Below are positions 28,916 to 39,705 of a stretch of DNA of 64,000 nt, piece after piece. The notes beneath the pieces are model-generated. The model had not been told where the DNA came from, ran no database searches, and saw only the letters and a program-made list of their open reading frames with translations. Location: contig CASICK010000004.1 in assembly GCA_949373155.1 (NCBI GenBank), forward strand, positions 62,001 through 126,000, in the 5' to 3' direction. The stretch comes from an uncultured Synechococcus sp. (GTDB taxonomy: Bacteria; Cyanobacteriota; Cyanobacteriia; PCC-6307; Cyanobiaceae). Made by a program: the position numbers and the translations under genes. Position 1 is the first letter of the stretch; every line of letters begins with the position of its first letter.

Positions 28916-29561
28916 CAAGCACCCATTGCGGGCTGTCCTTGACACGGTTGGTCCTGAGAGCTGTCCAGGACTACTGAATTTTCACTGCCATACCGTCTGC
29001 AGTGACGGCAGTCTGGAACCGATTGCTCTGATTGAACAAGCCAGTGACCGCAAGCTGAGTCACATAGCGGTCACGGATCACCATTCAATCGCTGCCTACG
29101 TTCCGATGGTTGATTGGCTTGATCGCGCCCGCGATCGTGGTGTAACCACTCCAACCCTTTGGAGTGGGATGGAAATCAGTTGCATCCTGCGCGGATGCTT
29201 GGTTCATGTTTTGGCTCTTGGCTTTACGCCAGGACATCCCGCCCTTTTGCCCTATTCCAGCGGCGATGCTGCAGTCGGTGCTCCCCTTAGGGCTGGTGAG
29301 GTTCGCAAAGCCATTCATAGCGCCGGAGGGCTTGCAATCCTTGCCCATCCAGGTCGCTACAGATTGGGGTTCTCCGTCTTGATTGAAGCGGCGGCAGAGC
29401 TGGGTTTCGACGGTGGTGAAGCCTGGTACGACTACGACATGCAACAACGCTGGGCCTCTACCCCGTTGATCTGTGAATCGATCGACAAACAGTTGAAGAA
29501 CCTTGGCCTTTTGCGTAGCTGTGGCACAGATACCCACGGTATGGACCTAAAAGGCCGCTAA
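28908..29561 (+). CDS. PHP-domain metal-dependent phosphoesterase
   Basis: Single PHP domain of about 217 residues. The metal-ligand motifs are in order: NFHCHTVCSDG, VTDHHSIAAY, a glutamate in WSGMEISC, AHPGRYR and a final GTDTHGMD. These match PHP phosphoesterases of the YciV/TrpH type, which act on small phosphorylated molecules or nucleotides. I chose the ATG at 28908; it lies inside the hemJ end and places the first motif at residue 26. Substrate is unknown. Likely cotranscribed with hemJ. Confidence 0.8.
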   Translation: MHDKHPLRAVLDTVGPESCPGLLNFHCHTVCSDGSLEPIALIEQASDRKLSHIAVTDHHSIAAYVPMVDWLDRARDRGVTTPTLWSGMEISCILRGCLVHVLALGFTPGHPALLPYSSGDAAVGAPLRAGEVRKAIHSAGGLAILAHPGRYRLGFSVLIEAAAELGFDGGEAWYDYDMQQRWASTPLICESIDKQLKNLGLLRSCGTDTHGMDLKGR

Positions 29562-29588
29562 ATTCACTTAACGATCTGGATCACAGGA

Positions 29589-30164
29589 ATGGGCCTCTTT
29601 GATCGGCTGCTGAATTCAAGCTCCAAAAACGACGGTCAACAGGACGCTCCGAAGGATCGTGCCAAGCCGAAAGCAGAAGCTTTCTACCTCGACTCCGACG
29701 CTTCGTCGTCCTACGGAAACGTGGACTACATGCGAGAAGCCAAGACGATTCGTCGCACCTTCCCCGGATCTGCTGACAACCCTGGCAATAAAGAGTTGGT
29801 GACCAAGGTCGACGCGATGGACGTTACGGTTGGAACGCGAACCAAAGGATTGGGCGATGAGAAGCCCAATGAAGAACCCGCGATTCCGTCCTTGCTCTCA
29901 AGCGGAATTCCTAAGCCGGTCAAAAAGACATTCGCTGAGACGATGACCCAGTCGCAACTGGATCAAAAACTCAAGGGCAATGCGTTGCGCACAGCTGGTG
30001 TTAATACACCAATGGCCCCTGATGCCGCCCCTATGGGTCGCAAGGAAGAATTGAAGTCCGAACCAGAAATCCAGCCAAAGAATTCGTCAGAAACGCGGGA
30101 TCCATCTGCAAAACCTGGATCGATCGATCCGTTCAAGGCCATGGTTCGCGACCTCAACAACTAA
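29589..30164 (+). CDS. Conserved hypothetical, largely disordered protein
   Basis: A 191-residue hydrophilic protein with no signal or membrane segment. The first 85 residues include GLFDRLLNSSS and a block that looks conserved, FYLDSDASSSYGNVDYMREA with KTIRRTFPG. The rest is rich in proline, lysine and glutamate and probably disordered, ending in a short helix (DPFKAMVRDLNN). I recall similar proteins in picocyanobacteria but no function. It follows the PHP gene by 27 bases. Its last 11 bases overlap convergent cobN. Confidence 0.65.
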   Translation: MGLFDRLLNSSSKNDGQQDAPKDRAKPKAEAFYLDSDASSSYGNVDYMREAKTIRRTFPGSADNPGNKELVTKVDAMDVTVGTRTKGLGDEKPNEEPAIPSLLSSGIPKPVKKTFAETMTQSQLDQKLKGNALRTAGVNTPMAPDAAPMGRKEELKSEPEIQPKNSSETRDPSAKPGSIDPFKAMVRDLNN

Positions 30165-33100
30165 GGCCGCCTTTCTCGACGGTCTCCTCGGCTTGAAGAA
30201 CCAATCCCCTGATCTGGTCAAGCTGATCGGGGGATGGTTGAGACCACAATCCTCGATTGGCAGCTTCAAGTAATCGTTCGGCCATATCCCTGAGAACCCA
30301 GGGATTTGACCGGTTTAAAAACTCTTGTGTGCTGGCTTCCAGCAGCCATTTGTCACAGATGGCCCCGTAGCACCAATCAGGAACCGCATTCGTGGAAGCG
30401 TCGTAGGCAAAGAGATAATCAAGGCTGGCTCCCATTTCGAAGGCTCCCTTGTAGCCATGCTGTTGCATTCCCTCGATCCAGCGCGGGTTTAATAAACGGC
30501 TTCTCACCACCTTGTCGATTTCACGGCTGAGGGAATGAATGCGAAGCCGTTCTTGGCGAGAGTGATCTGCAAACCAGGGCTGCACTGAGGTTCCACCGGA
30601 GCGACGCACTGCAGCAGTCATCCCCCCATGAAACTGGTAGTAGTCATCAGAGTCGAGTAGATCGTGTTCCCTGTTGTCCTGGTTATGGAGAACAACCTGC
30701 ACGTGACGCAAAGCACCCTCTAGCCCTGCGCGATTGGCTTGAGCTCGAACCTCGCTGTCGTAACTCCATGAACTCCAGGCTAAAAAAGCCTCTCCAAGTT
30801 CATCCTGGTTGTCCCATTGCCCCGAATCAATCAAGGCCTGCAATCCAGCGCCATAGGCACCCGGTGCAGACCCAAAAATTCTCGATTGAGGCCCGTCCTG
30901 ACGGGTGATCGCGGCGAGCGGATTCTCATCGTCTGCTTCCTCGAGTGATGCGACGAGCTGAACAGCGCGATTTACCCAGCCGACAAGTTGGGGGAAGGCA
31001 TCGCGGAACAGTCCTGACATCCGCAAGGTGACATCAACCCGCGGTCGAGCCAGCAGGCTCAAGGGAATCACTTCAAGATCCACCATTCGCCGTGTTGGGC
31101 CATCCCAGAGAGGACGGATCCCCAGCAACGCGAACATCTGGCCGATGTCTTCTCCGCCATTGCGCATCGTGGCTGTTCCCCACACCGACAACGCAAGATG
31201 CCTCAGATCTTCTCCTTCCTCGAGTCGGTAGAGATCTAACAATTGCTCAGCGCTACGCCGGCCTAAATCCCAGGCCGCTTCGGTGGGAAGACCCCGAAGA
31301 TCAACGGAATAAAAATTTCGACCCGTTGGCAACACATCTGGCCGACCACGCGTTGGGGCTCCGGAGGGTCCACTAGCGATCCGTCGTCCAGCCAAAGCAG
31401 CAAGAAAAGCTTTCTTTTCACTGGAAGCACAAGCCAACAATCGCGGTAGAAGCTCGTCGCGCAAGCGCAGCAGAGCAGGCTCTTTGTTGTCGTGAAGCCA
31501 CTGCTGCAACGAAGGACAAAGAGAGTTAGAGGGCTCGTCTGTGATCTGTTCCAGCAAGCGGAGCGCTTGCTCATCGAGCCAAGTCACAGCAGCCGATACA
31601 CGTCTGGGCTGATCACAACCCAACCGCTCGAGGGTTCTGCAGTCGTGGGCACTCAGTCGGGCACCGTCTTCATCTGACCAGGGATCGCACTCCAGACCAA
31701 CCACCTTGGCCATCTCCTGAGTGATGCCTTGGCAGCCACCAGAAGGCGATCGAGCAATGGCTAGAAGTAGTTCTCTCTGAATCGACGGTTCAGGCTGGCT
31801 GCCAAGACGATGTAGCCCTGTTCTAATTTGCGCCTCCTTCAACTCACAGAGATAGGTTTCCACCTGATCAAGACAGCGGGCCCAAGACTCGTTGTCTTGA
31901 TCAGCAGCGCTTGATGGATTGTTCGATGCTTCGCTAGCTGGATTGGGGAGGGAAGGCCAATCAAGATGTTGCAGTAACTGCTTAATTTGCTGCTCGAGCA
32001 CGGCGCATCGTTCGGCAGCAACCTGACGAGCCTCGACGTACTCATCCAGCAAAGCTTCAAGAGACAGCAAAGATCCATGCAACCCAGCCCGACCCAAAGG
32101 TGGAGTGAGGTGATCGAGAATCACCGCATGGCCCCGACGCTTGGCTTGGGAACCCTCCCCAGGGTCATTCACGATGAACGGATAAACGTGAGGGATCGGA
32201 GCAAGCGCCAGTCCTGGCCCACAGGCCTCACTCAGTCCAACCGACTTGCCTGGTAGCCATTCGGCGCTGCCATGTTTCCCCACATGAACCATCAGTTGGG
32301 TGCCATGCACCTCCTGCAGCCAGAGATATTGGGCCAAATAACGATGTGGAGGAGGGAGATCAGGGGAATGAAGATCACTGATCTGATCGGGGTCGTAGCC
32401 ACGGCTGGGCTGAATTAACACAACTACATGACCCAGCAGAAGACCATGCACAGCAAACCCCTTCTCCTCCAGATCCACGGCCTGTTCCGGTGAGCCCCAG
32501 CGGCGCTCAATCAGTGCTCGAGCCTCAGGTGTGAGCTGTCGCCACCAGCGCAAGTAGTGATTGAGGGGTAGATAGGCGAGGGGCTGAAGGTGAGAACTCT
32601 CTGGATCGTTGCTGCGTCCGGATAACAGTTGGGCCATGAGCATCTGAGACTCATCGGGACGCGACTTGCTGCCAAGCGCAACGCCGGCTTCAGAAAGCCA
32701 GTTCAAGATATTGATGGTGCTAGCGGGAGTATCCAGACCAACCCCATTAGCTAAACGTCCATTGCGAACGGGGTAATTCGCAAGCACCAATGCCACGCGC
32801 TTCTCTGCTGCGTCCGTTTGACGAAGATCCACCCAACAACGGGCATGGTCCGCAAGCCAATTCAGCCCAGCAGCGTCGGGAACCAAACTTTTGACAGCGG
32901 TCGACAAGCTGGATTCCGCATCCTGGACTTCACGGAATGCACCGATTCTCGTGGTGATGCGTCCATCCAACTCAGGAAGCACCACTTGAAGAGAGAGATC
33001 GATGGGATCGAGGCCCTGGGTGGTCGCGTCCCAGGCTTGTTTGGATCGTCCCGAGCAAAGCAGCTGCAATACAGGTAGATCAAGGCCATCCCAAAGCGGG

Positions 33101-33930
33101 GTACCCAGCCCCGCCTCTTGAAACTGCACCGATGCAAATGCCGTGGTGCTGACCACTAGCTGAACGTCCTGCGCTTGAAATGCTCGTTGCACCCCCTCCT
33201 GAACCACGGGATCTCTCAAGCTGCTCACCCAGAGAGCACGCGGTGCTAGTCCCCGGCTTCGCAATGCCGTTAAAAGTTGATCACACCAGTCCGTGTCAGC
33301 GGCGCGAGCATGGGCCCGATACAGCAGGACACCGACCTTCGCACCTGATTCATCACGCCAATCAAAAGGGGCTGGATCAGCCATCCGTTCCGGCTGAAGA
33401 TCGGTCCCGACGTTGAGGGCCTCAGGGTCCATGCAACTGGTCAAGAAGGGATGAATCGCCTTCAAAACCTTGGTCATATTGGGCATCCCACCTTCTCGTA
33501 ACAGCAGAGCCAACTGCCGAGAAAGGGTGGAAGACACCGATCCAATCGGATGGAGTTCGTCGTTTTGATCAGCGGTCCCCGCCAAGACGATCAAGGTTCG
33601 CCGTGGATCAGACGACTGCCAGCGGCGGCACTGTTCAAGCCCATAACTCCAGTGCCCCCGCCCACCAAGCAAGCGCACCACAAGCACCCGTGCCGTACTC
33701 CCCGTTGTGGCTAGGTAGTGGTCAATTTGAGCCGGATGTCGCAGACAATCGAGCGGCAAAGCACGCAATTGCTCCTTCCACTGCCCCAGCTCTGGCTGAC
33801 GAAGGCAAGCGGAGAGCGTACTGATGTCGGTCGCAGCACTGGTCAGAAAAAGAATGGGGGCAGGCGGTTGCTCAACAAGGGTGAAAACCTCGTTGCTTTC
33901 GGCCCCAGGAAGACTGCTCAGTCGATGCAT
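30154..33930 (-). CDS. cobN: Cobaltochelatase large subunit CobN
   Basis: Large ATP-dependent chelatase subunit that inserts cobalt into the corrin ring in the aerobic cobamide pathway. At 1258 residues it has the expected size. Typical segments include HVGKHGSAEWLPGKSVGLS, YPFIVNDPGEGSQAKRRGHA, HLTPPLGRAGLHG and, near the end, a WSSWSYDSEV-type block. It resembles ChlH, the magnesium chelatase subunit, but the length, the PGKSVGLSEACGP loop and the C-terminus favour CobN. The gene stands alone between convergent and divergent neighbours. With cobU and metH in the same window it points to cobamide synthesis and use. Confidence 0.9.
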   Translation of the reverse strand: MHRLSSLPGAESNEVFTLVEQPPAPILFLTSAATDISTLSACLRQPELGQWKEQLRALPLDCLRHPAQIDHYLATTGSTARVLVVRLLGGRGHWSYGLEQCRRWQSSDPRRTLIVLAGTADQNDELHPIGSVSSTLSRQLALLLREGGMPNMTKVLKAIHPFLTSCMDPEALNVGTDLQPERMADPAPFDWRDESGAKVGVLLYRAHARAADTDWCDQLLTALRSRGLAPRALWVSSLRDPVVQEGVQRAFQAQDVQLVVSTTAFASVQFQEAGLGTPLWDGLDLPVLQLLCSGRSKQAWDATTQGLDPIDLSLQVVLPELDGRITTRIGAFREVQDAESSLSTAVKSLVPDAAGLNWLADHARCWVDLRQTDAAEKRVALVLANYPVRNGRLANGVGLDTPASTINILNWLSEAGVALGSKSRPDESQMLMAQLLSGRSNDPESSHLQPLAYLPLNHYLRWWRQLTPEARALIERRWGSPEQAVDLEEKGFAVHGLLLGHVVVLIQPSRGYDPDQISDLHSPDLPPPHRYLAQYLWLQEVHGTQLMVHVGKHGSAEWLPGKSVGLSEACGPGLALAPIPHVYPFIVNDPGEGSQAKRRGHAVILDHLTPPLGRAGLHGSLLSLEALLDEYVEARQVAAERCAVLEQQIKQLLQHLDWPSLPNPASEASNNPSSAADQDNESWARCLDQVETYLCELKEAQIRTGLHRLGSQPEPSIQRELLLAIARSPSGGCQGITQEMAKVVGLECDPWSDEDGARLSAHDCRTLERLGCDQPRRVSAAVTWLDEQALRLLEQITDEPSNSLCPSLQQWLHDNKEPALLRLRDELLPRLLACASSEKKAFLAALAGRRIASGPSGAPTRGRPDVLPTGRNFYSVDLRGLPTEAAWDLGRRSAEQLLDLYRLEEGEDLRHLALSVWGTATMRNGGEDIGQMFALLGIRPLWDGPTRRMVDLEVIPLSLLARPRVDVTLRMSGLFRDAFPQLVGWVNRAVQLVASLEEADDENPLAAITRQDGPQSRIFGSAPGAYGAGLQALIDSGQWDNQDELGEAFLAWSSWSYDSEVRAQANRAGLEGALRHVQVVLHNQDNREHDLLDSDDYYQFHGGMTAAVRRSGGTSVQPWFADHSRQERLRIHSLSREIDKVVRSRLLNPRWIEGMQQHGYKGAFEMGASLDYLFAYDASTNAVPDWCYGAICDKWLLEASTQEFLNRSNPWVLRDMAERLLEAANRGLWSQPSPDQLDQIRGLVLQAEETVEKGGLSC

Positions 33931-34006
33931 GCCTCCATTCTGGTCTGATCACATCACACCCAACGAGCGAGGTGAGTGAGAAAATTTGAGCATCGATCAA
34001 TGAGCG

Positions 34007-34924
34007 ATGCATCAGTTCCTTCCATACGCCTGGTTTGAAGGCCGCTGCATCCCGTTTGACCAGGCCAAAGTTTCGATCGCCACACATGCCCTTCACTACG
34101 GCACAGGTGCTTTCGGAGGCATGCGCGCGATTCCAGATCCTGAAAAACCTGGCGGCATGCTGTTGTTTCGACCGGACCGCCATGCCCGGCGTCTCTCCCA
34201 AAGCGCCAAGCTTCTGCTCGCTGATCTCACGGAAGAAACCGTGATGGAGGCTCTCGTTGCAGTGCTAAGGGCAAATAAGCCCACCACGCCCATCTACCTG
34301 AGGCCGTTTGTTTACACCAGTGATTTAGGCATTGCACCACGTCTGCACAACATCGAGACTGATTTTCTGATTTACGGCTTAGAGCTCGGTGATTACCTCT
34401 CTCCAGATGGCGTGAGTTGCCGCATTAGTAGTTGGACCCGACAGGAAGATCGCTCACTTCCTCTACGCGGAAAAATCAGTGGTGCTTACATCACAAGCTC
34501 ACTTGCCAAAACGGAAGCCGTCACAAGCGGTTTCGACGAAGCCCTGCTCATGAACACGCGGGGAAAGGTGAGCGAAGCCAGCGGCATGAATCTATTTTTG
34601 GTGCGCGATGGCGTCCTGATCACCCCTGGAGTTGATCAAGACATTCTTGAGGGGATCACACGCTCCAGCGTGATTGAGCTGGCAAAGCACATGGGATTGC
34701 AGGTGATCGAACGCCCCGTCGACAAAACAGAACTTTGTATCGCCGATGAAGTCTTCCTCACGGGAACTGCGGCGAAGATCACGCCGATTCGTCAACTGGA
34801 ATCCACGGTCTTACCGACCAATCGACCGGTGATGACTGCTTTAAGACAACGTCTGGTGTCGATTACCGAAGGGCGAGATCCTGAATTCAGCCACTGGGTC
34901 ACCAGGATCGAGCTCGAAGACTAA
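34007..34924 (+). CDS. ilvE: Branched-chain amino acid aminotransferase
   Basis: PLP enzyme that makes leucine, isoleucine and valine from their keto acids. The fold-type IV N-terminus is YAWFEGRCIPFDQAKVS, followed by THALHYGTGAFGGMRA. The PLP lysine is in SSLAKTEAV, and the conserved LLMNTRGKVSEASGMNLFLV and ADEVFLTGTAAKITPI segments complete the site. The length of 305 residues is normal. metH starts 58 bases downstream on the same strand, so the two may share a transcript. Confidence 0.93.
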   Translation: MHQFLPYAWFEGRCIPFDQAKVSIATHALHYGTGAFGGMRAIPDPEKPGGMLLFRPDRHARRLSQSAKLLLADLTEETVMEALVAVLRANKPTTPIYLRPFVYTSDLGIAPRLHNIETDFLIYGLELGDYLSPDGVSCRISSWTRQEDRSLPLRGKISGAYITSSLAKTEAVTSGFDEALLMNTRGKVSEASGMNLFLVRDGVLITPGVDQDILEGITRSSVIELAKHMGLQVIERPVDKTELCIADEVFLTGTAAKITPIRQLESTVLPTNRPVMTALRQRLVSITEGRDPEFSHWVTRIELED

Positions 34925-34982
34925 GGATCGGCCTTCGAAACAAGAGCAGTTCATAGAATGGCTCTAGAGAAGCAACTGAGCG

Positions 34983-37900
34983 ATGCAGGCCGTCACCGAG
35001 ACCCCCACCCTGATCGGCTCACGTTTTTTAAAACGTCTGCATGATCCGTCAAGGCCTGTCTTGGTGTTTGACGGAGCAACAGGTACCTCCCTGCAGCAAC
35101 TGGACCTGTCCGCAGACGATTTCGGCGGAGAAGCATTGGAGGGTTGCAATGAAAACCTGGTCGTTACACGCCCCGATGCTGTTCAAAGCGTGCATCGACA
35201 GTTCCTTGACGCCGGATGTGATGTCATCGAAACCGATACCTTTGGTGCCGCCTCCGTAGTCCTGGCCGAGTACGGCCTAGAAGACAAAACCTTCGAGCTC
35301 AACAAACGTGCTGCTGAGCTGGCCAAAGAAGTGGCCATGGAATACAGCACCGATGAAAAACCACGATTCGTGGCTGGGTCAATGGGACCCACCACCAAAT
35401 TGCCCACGCTCGGACACATCAGTTTTGATCTCCTTCGCGATTCCTATCAAGAGCAAGCGGAAGGACTGATTGCCGGTGATGTGGATCTACTCATCATTGA
35501 AACCTGTCAGGACGTTTTGCAGATCAAGGCTGCTCTTCAAGGAATTGAGCAAGCCTTTGAAACCAGCGGTGAACGCCGCCCCTTGATGGTGTCCGTAACG
35601 ATGGAAACCACAGGCACCATGCTTGTGGGTTCCGATATCGCAGCTGTTGTTTCCATTCTTGAACCCTTCCCGATTGATGTTCTTGGCCTGAACTGCGCAA
35701 CAGGTCCTGAACAAATGAAAGAGCACATGCGTTATCTAACAGATAATGCTCCATTTGTGGTGAGCTGCATCCCCAACGCAGGCTTACCAGAAAATGTTGG
35801 AGGCGTAGCGCATTATCGGCTGACACCGGTAGAGCTGAAGATGCAATTAATGCACTTTGTAGAAGATCTCGGGGTTCAAGTGATTGGTGGATGTTGCGGA
35901 ACAACACCTGCTCATATTGCAGCTCTTTCTGAAATTTCATCAGAGCTAAGTGCCGCACCTAGAAATGTGCGCTCCCACCATCATGAAAGAAAAGCACTTA
36001 ATTACGAGGCGTCAGCCTCATCAATTTATGGCGCAACTCCTTATCTACAAGACAATTCATTCTTGATCATCGGTGAACGACTCAATGCAAGTGGTTCCAA
36101 GAAAGTGCGTGAATTACTGAATGACGAAGATTGGGACGGACTGGTTGGCGTTGCCCGAGGACAGGTCAAAGAAAATGCTCATGTGCTGGATATCAACGTT
36201 GATTATGTCGGTCGTGATGGCGAACGAGATATGCGCGAGCTGGTGAATCGAGTCGTCACCAACGTGAATCTTCCTTTGATGCTGGATTCCACCGAATGGC
36301 AAAAGATGGAAGCCGGACTCAAAGTTGCTGGAGGAAAGTGCATTCTCAATTCAACGAACTACGAAGACGGTGATGAACGGTTCTTCAAGGTGTTGGAGCT
36401 AGCCAAGCGTTACGGAGCCGGAGTGGTGATTGGCACGATCGACGAAGACGGCATGGCCCGCACAGCAGACCAAAAGGTTGCAATTGCGAAAAGAGCTTAT
36501 CGAGATGCCGTGGAGTATGGAATTCCAGCTCGGGAAATCTTTTACGACGCGCTCGCCTTACCAATCTCCACAGGTATTGAGGAAGATCGACGCAACGGGG
36601 CTGAAACAATCGACGCCATTCGTAGAATTCGCGAGGATCTTCCCCATGCTCATGTTGTTCTTGGTGTATCCAATGTGAGCTTTGGCTTGTCTCCTGCTGC
36701 CAGAATTACGCTGAATTCAGTCTTTTTACATGATTGCTGCGAAGCTGGAATGGATGCGGCAATTGTGTCACCAGCCAAGATTCTTCCCCTGATGAAAATC
36801 AGCGAAGAGCATCAGAAAGTTTGTCGAGACTTAATCAATGATCGTCGTGGATTTGAAGGCGATGTTTGCACTTATGACCCACTTACAGTTCTAACAACGT
36901 TATTCGAGGGTGTAAGCGCAAAAGCAGCTCGCGAATCAGGACCATCCCTGAGTGACCTCCCCGTTGAAGAACGGCTGAAGCAACACATCATTGATGGTGA
37001 GCGGATTGGATTGGAAGACGCTCTCAAAGATGGGTTAAAGAATTATCCGCCATTGGACATCGTCAATACATATTTGCTTGACGGAATGAAAGTAGTTGGA
37101 GAACTATTTGGCTCCGGACAAATGCAACTTCCTTTTGTTCTTCAATCTGCCGAAACGATGAAATCTGCAGTGGCATTTCTAGAGCCATTCATGGAGAAAG
37201 AAGAAGGCAAGCGATCCGCAAAAGCTAAATTTTTGATCGCCACAGTTAAAGGCGATGTTCATGATATTGGAAAAAATCTTGTCGACATTATTTTGACCAA
37301 TAACGGTTATGAAGTCATTAACCTTGGAATCAAACAAGATGTGAATGCAATCATTACTGCTCAGGAAGAGCATCAAGCAGATTGCATCGCCATGAGTGGA
37401 CTTCTAGTGAAATCCACAGCATTTATGAAAAACAATCTGCAATCTTTTAACGAAGCAGGTATCAACGTACCGGTCGTACTAGGTGGCGCTGCACTTACAC
37501 CCAGATTCGTGAATAAAGACTGCAACGATGTGTATGAAGGCAAAGTGATTTACGGCAAAGACGCTTTCACGGATTTGCGCTTTATGGACGCCTTAGTGAC
37601 AGCGAAAGCAAAGGATCGCTGGGATGATCGCGCTGGCTTTCTCGATGGCACCCCCGATGGTCTCTCGATTGGGGGTGACGCAGAACCCTCAGAGTCAGCC
37701 GACACAGCGCCTGAAAGCTCCTCTGAGCCAACTGAGACCGTTGATTTAAAGCTTCCCATCAGCTTCGAACGATCGGATGCCGTTCCTGAAGAGAAAGCCG
37801 TCATCACACCCTTCCTTGGTGCATCCGTCCTTCAGGGGGAAGATCAGATTCCTCTCGACGAGGTGATTGCGTTCCTCGACCGACAGGCACTGTTCGCTGG

Positions 37901-38603
37901 TCAGTGGCAGATGCGCAAAGCCAAACACCAAAGCCGTGAGGAGTACGAACAAGATCTCGCGGATAAGGCCGAACCAATCCTCCAAAAATGGCTGGCACGC
38001 GCCAAAGACGACCAACTCCTTCATCCAGCAGTGGCTTACGGCTATTTCCCTTGTGGTCGCGATGGCAACGCGGTGGTGGTGTTCAACCCCGAGGGTGGTT
38101 CAGAGCTGGGGCGATTTGATGTCCCCCGACAACGCAGTGGAAATCGCTACTGCATCGCCGATTTCTTCCGAGATCTCAAAAAGGGTCAACCCTGCGATGT
38201 GCTGCCAATGCAAGCGGTCACCATGGGTGAGGAAGCCAGTCGCTTCAGCCAAGAGCTATTTCGCAAGGATGCCTACAGCGACTATCTCTTTTTTCACGGG
38301 TTAGCCGTTCAGATGGCAGAAGCGCTTGCTGAGTGGACCCACGCCCGGATTCGCCGTGAATGCGGCTTCTCCGATCCAGAGGCCATGCCTATTAGAGACA
38401 TTTTTGCCCAGCGCTACAGGGGTAGCCGTTATTCCTTTGGCTATCCAGCCTGTCCCAACGTGGCGGATTCCCGTCAACAACTGGAATGGCTTCAGGCTGA
38501 TCGCATTGGTTTGACCATGGACGAAAGCGATCAACTACATCCAGAACAGAGCACAACAGCCCTGATTGCTTTGCACAGCAACGCTCGATACTTCAGCGCT
38601 TAA
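34983..38603 (+). CDS. metH: Cobalamin-dependent methionine synthase
   Basis: Transfers a methyl group from methyltetrahydrofolate to homocysteine through a cobamide. All four modules are present in 1206 residues: homocysteine domain ([15 protein letters not shown], and zinc cysteines in GLNCATGP and IGGCCGTTP), pterin domain ([29 protein letters not shown]), cobamide domain with the axial histidine at about 760 in [13 protein letters not shown], and the activation domain ([12 protein letters not shown]). About 60 acidic, serine-rich residues (around [15 protein letters not shown]) form the linker before the last module. Fully functional by sequence. Confidence 0.97.
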   Translation: MQAVTETPTLIGSRFLKRLHDPSRPVLVFDGATGTSLQQLDLSADDFGGEALEGCNENLVVTRPDAVQSVHRQFLDAGCDVIETDTFGAASVVLAEYGLEDKTFELNKRAAELAKEVAMEYSTDEKPRFVAGSMGPTTKLPTLGHISFDLLRDSYQEQAEGLIAGDVDLLIIETCQDVLQIKAALQGIEQAFETSGERRPLMVSVTMETTGTMLVGSDIAAVVSILEPFPIDVLGLNCATGPEQMKEHMRYLTDNAPFVVSCIPNAGLPENVGGVAHYRLTPVELKMQLMHFVEDLGVQVIGGCCGTTPAHIAALSEISSELSAAPRNVRSHHHERKALNYEASASSIYGATPYLQDNSFLIIGERLNASGSKKVRELLNDEDWDGLVGVARGQVKENAHVLDINVDYVGRDGERDMRELVNRVVTNVNLPLMLDSTEWQKMEAGLKVAGGKCILNSTNYEDGDERFFKVLELAKRYGAGVVIGTIDEDGMARTADQKVAIAKRAYRDAVEYGIPAREIFYDALALPISTGIEEDRRNGAETIDAIRRIREDLPHAHVVLGVSNVSFGLSPAARITLNSVFLHDCCEAGMDAAIVSPAKILPLMKISEEHQKVCRDLINDRRGFEGDVCTYDPLTVLTTLFEGVSAKAARESGPSLSDLPVEERLKQHIIDGERIGLEDALKDGLKNYPPLDIVNTYLLDGMKVVGELFGSGQMQLPFVLQSAETMKSAVAFLEPFMEKEEGKRSAKAKFLIATVKGDVHDIGKNLVDIILTNNGYEVINLGIKQDVNAIITAQEEHQADCIAMSGLLVKSTAFMKNNLQSFNEAGINVPVVLGGAALTPRFVNKDCNDVYEGKVIYGKDAFTDLRFMDALVTAKAKDRWDDRAGFLDGTPDGLSIGGDAEPSESADTAPESSSEPTETVDLKLPISFERSDAVPEEKAVITPFLGASVLQGEDQIPLDEVIAFLDRQALFAGQWQMRKAKHQSREEYEQDLADKAEPILQKWLARAKDDQLLHPAVAYGYFPCGRDGNAVVVFNPEGGSELGRFDVPRQRSGNRYCIADFFRDLKKGQPCDVLPMQAVTMGEEASRFSQELFRKDAYSDYLFFHGLAVQMAEALAEWTHARIRRECGFSDPEAMPIRDIFAQRYRGSRYSFGYPACPNVADSRQQLEWLQADRIGLTMDESDQLHPEQSTTALIALHSNARYFSA

Positions 38604-38654
38604 AACCACACAGCATGTATTGCCTCAGACTTCTGGGGCACTGCACTTGCTCCC

Positions 38655-38927
38655 ATGGACTTCAGCGGCCCAGACGCCATAGACAATGCGATTAAGGCTG
38701 GATTGGACATCGATGGAAGCCCTCTTCCGGAAGCGATGCTCACGCTCTACCGCGAGGTCATGGATCAAGAGGCACAACGAAAGCGCAGTGGAGTGCGTAA
38801 GTCGATGAGGAACCGGATCGTCCGCACCGGTGCCAAACATTTCAGCCAAGACGTCCTGAACGCCCGATTAATCGAGGCTGGCTGGGAAGGCCTGAAGGAC
38901 AAGGAAATCAGCTTTTACTTCAGCTGA
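38655..38927 (+). CDS. Small conserved hypothetical protein
   Basis: A 90-residue protein without signal or membrane segment. The central basic stretch KRSGVRKSMRNRIVRTGAKH suggests nucleic-acid or phosphate contact, and the end LIEAGWEGLKDKEISFYFS looks like an ordered helix-strand unit. The ATG at 38655 begins MDFSGPDAIDNAIKAG. I think similar proteins occur in other marine Synechococcus, but I know of no function. A hairpin with a T-run lies 17 bases after the stop and probably ends this transcript. Confidence 0.6.
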   Translation: MDFSGPDAIDNAIKAGLDIDGSPLPEAMLTLYREVMDQEAQRKRSGVRKSMRNRIVRTGAKHFSQDVLNARLIEAGWEGLKDKEISFYFS

Positions 38928-38943
38928 CAGCCCGTTCAATGTG

Positions 38944-38975
38944 AGCTCTGCAGGATCACTCCTGGCAGAGCTTTT
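38944..38975 (+). terminator. Probable rho-independent terminator
   Basis: An 8-base stem AGCTCTGC pairs with GCAGAGCT, and an inner AGGA pairs with TCCT around the loop TCAC, with one bulged G. Four Ts follow. It lies just after the small gene ending at 38927 and partly inside the 3' end of the gene on the other strand. Confidence 0.65.
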
Positions 38976-39186
38976 CCATCGTGTCGATCACTTCCTGCTG
39001 AAAATCATCCAGCGCACTGGACTCGCTCAAATCAAATCCCTCTCCCGCAGCATTCTGCGCAAGATCCTGAAAGTGGAGAGCTCCTTCACCATTGGCAAGG
39101 AACTCGATAGCCGATGACTCGCCACTTTCGCGGAACGCATCGCAGAGGGCGATAAACGCCGCGTCTTCAGTGAACTCCCAATCCAT
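38956..39186 (-). CDS. Small acidic hypothetical protein
   Basis: A 76-residue, strongly acidic protein (DWEFTEDAAFIALCDAFRES at the start, DFQQEVIDTMEKLCQE at the end) with alternating helices and no membrane segment. The N-terminal pattern, an acidic helix followed by a helix ending in FLANGEGALHFQD, is reminiscent of small regulatory or Nif11-like helical proteins, but I cannot assign it. Its stop codon falls inside the hairpin that appears to terminate the opposite gene. The 110 bases upstream are shared with the divergent DUF2237 gene. Confidence 0.5.
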   Translation of the reverse strand: MDWEFTEDAAFIALCDAFRESGESSAIEFLANGEGALHFQDLAQNAAGEGFDLSESSALDDFQQEVIDTMEKLCQE

Positions 39187-39297
39187 CGAGGAGACATAAC
39201 TGAACGACCTCTAACGCCTGACCCCCGTGATCCGTCAACCATCTCGTCTCGGAATGTGCCAGTCGTTCGGCAGACTCCTGGCAGCCAATGCAAACGA

Positions 39298-39705
39298 ATG
39301 TCGTCACAACAACAAGAGGAAAAGCCAGTTGAGCAGAGCGGTCTCAATGTTTTAGGTGGTGCGCTTGAAGGCTGTAGTTGTGAGCCGATGACAGGTTGGT
39401 TTCGAGATGGACATTGCCGAACCGATCCCAGCGACTTGGGGCAGCACAGCGTCTGCTGCGTGATGTCTGAACGCTTTCTGAATTACAGCAAGGCCCAGGG
39501 CAATGACCTGAGCACTCCAGTACCCGACTTCGGCTTCCCTGGTCTTAAACCTGGCGATCATTGGTGTGTCTGCGCCCCGCGTTGGAAACAGGCCTATGAG
39601 GACGGGATGGCGCCGCCGGTACGACTCGAAGCCACCGAACACACAGCGCTGCAGGTGATCCCTTTGGACATTCTCAAAACTCACGCTCACCAAGGAATCT
39701 CCTGA
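39298..39705 (+). CDS. DUF2237 family protein
   Basis: About 135 residues matching the DUF2237 family, which is widespread in bacteria and has no known function. The conserved blocks are NVLGGALEGCSCEPMTGWFRDG, HCRTDPSDLGQHSVCCVM, then FGFPGLKPGDHWCVC and WKQAYEDGMAPPVRLEATE. The many conserved cysteines (two in GCSC, two in VCCV, two in WCVC) may bind metal or be redox active. I set the start at the ATG at 39298, which removes a 14-residue non-conserved leader. Its 3' end overlaps the convergent SDR gene by 19 bases. Confidence 0.85.
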   Translation: MSSQQQEEKPVEQSGLNVLGGALEGCSCEPMTGWFRDGHCRTDPSDLGQHSVCCVMSERFLNYSKAQGNDLSTPVPDFGFPGLKPGDHWCVCAPRWKQAYEDGMAPPVRLEATEHTALQVIPLDILKTHAHQGIS

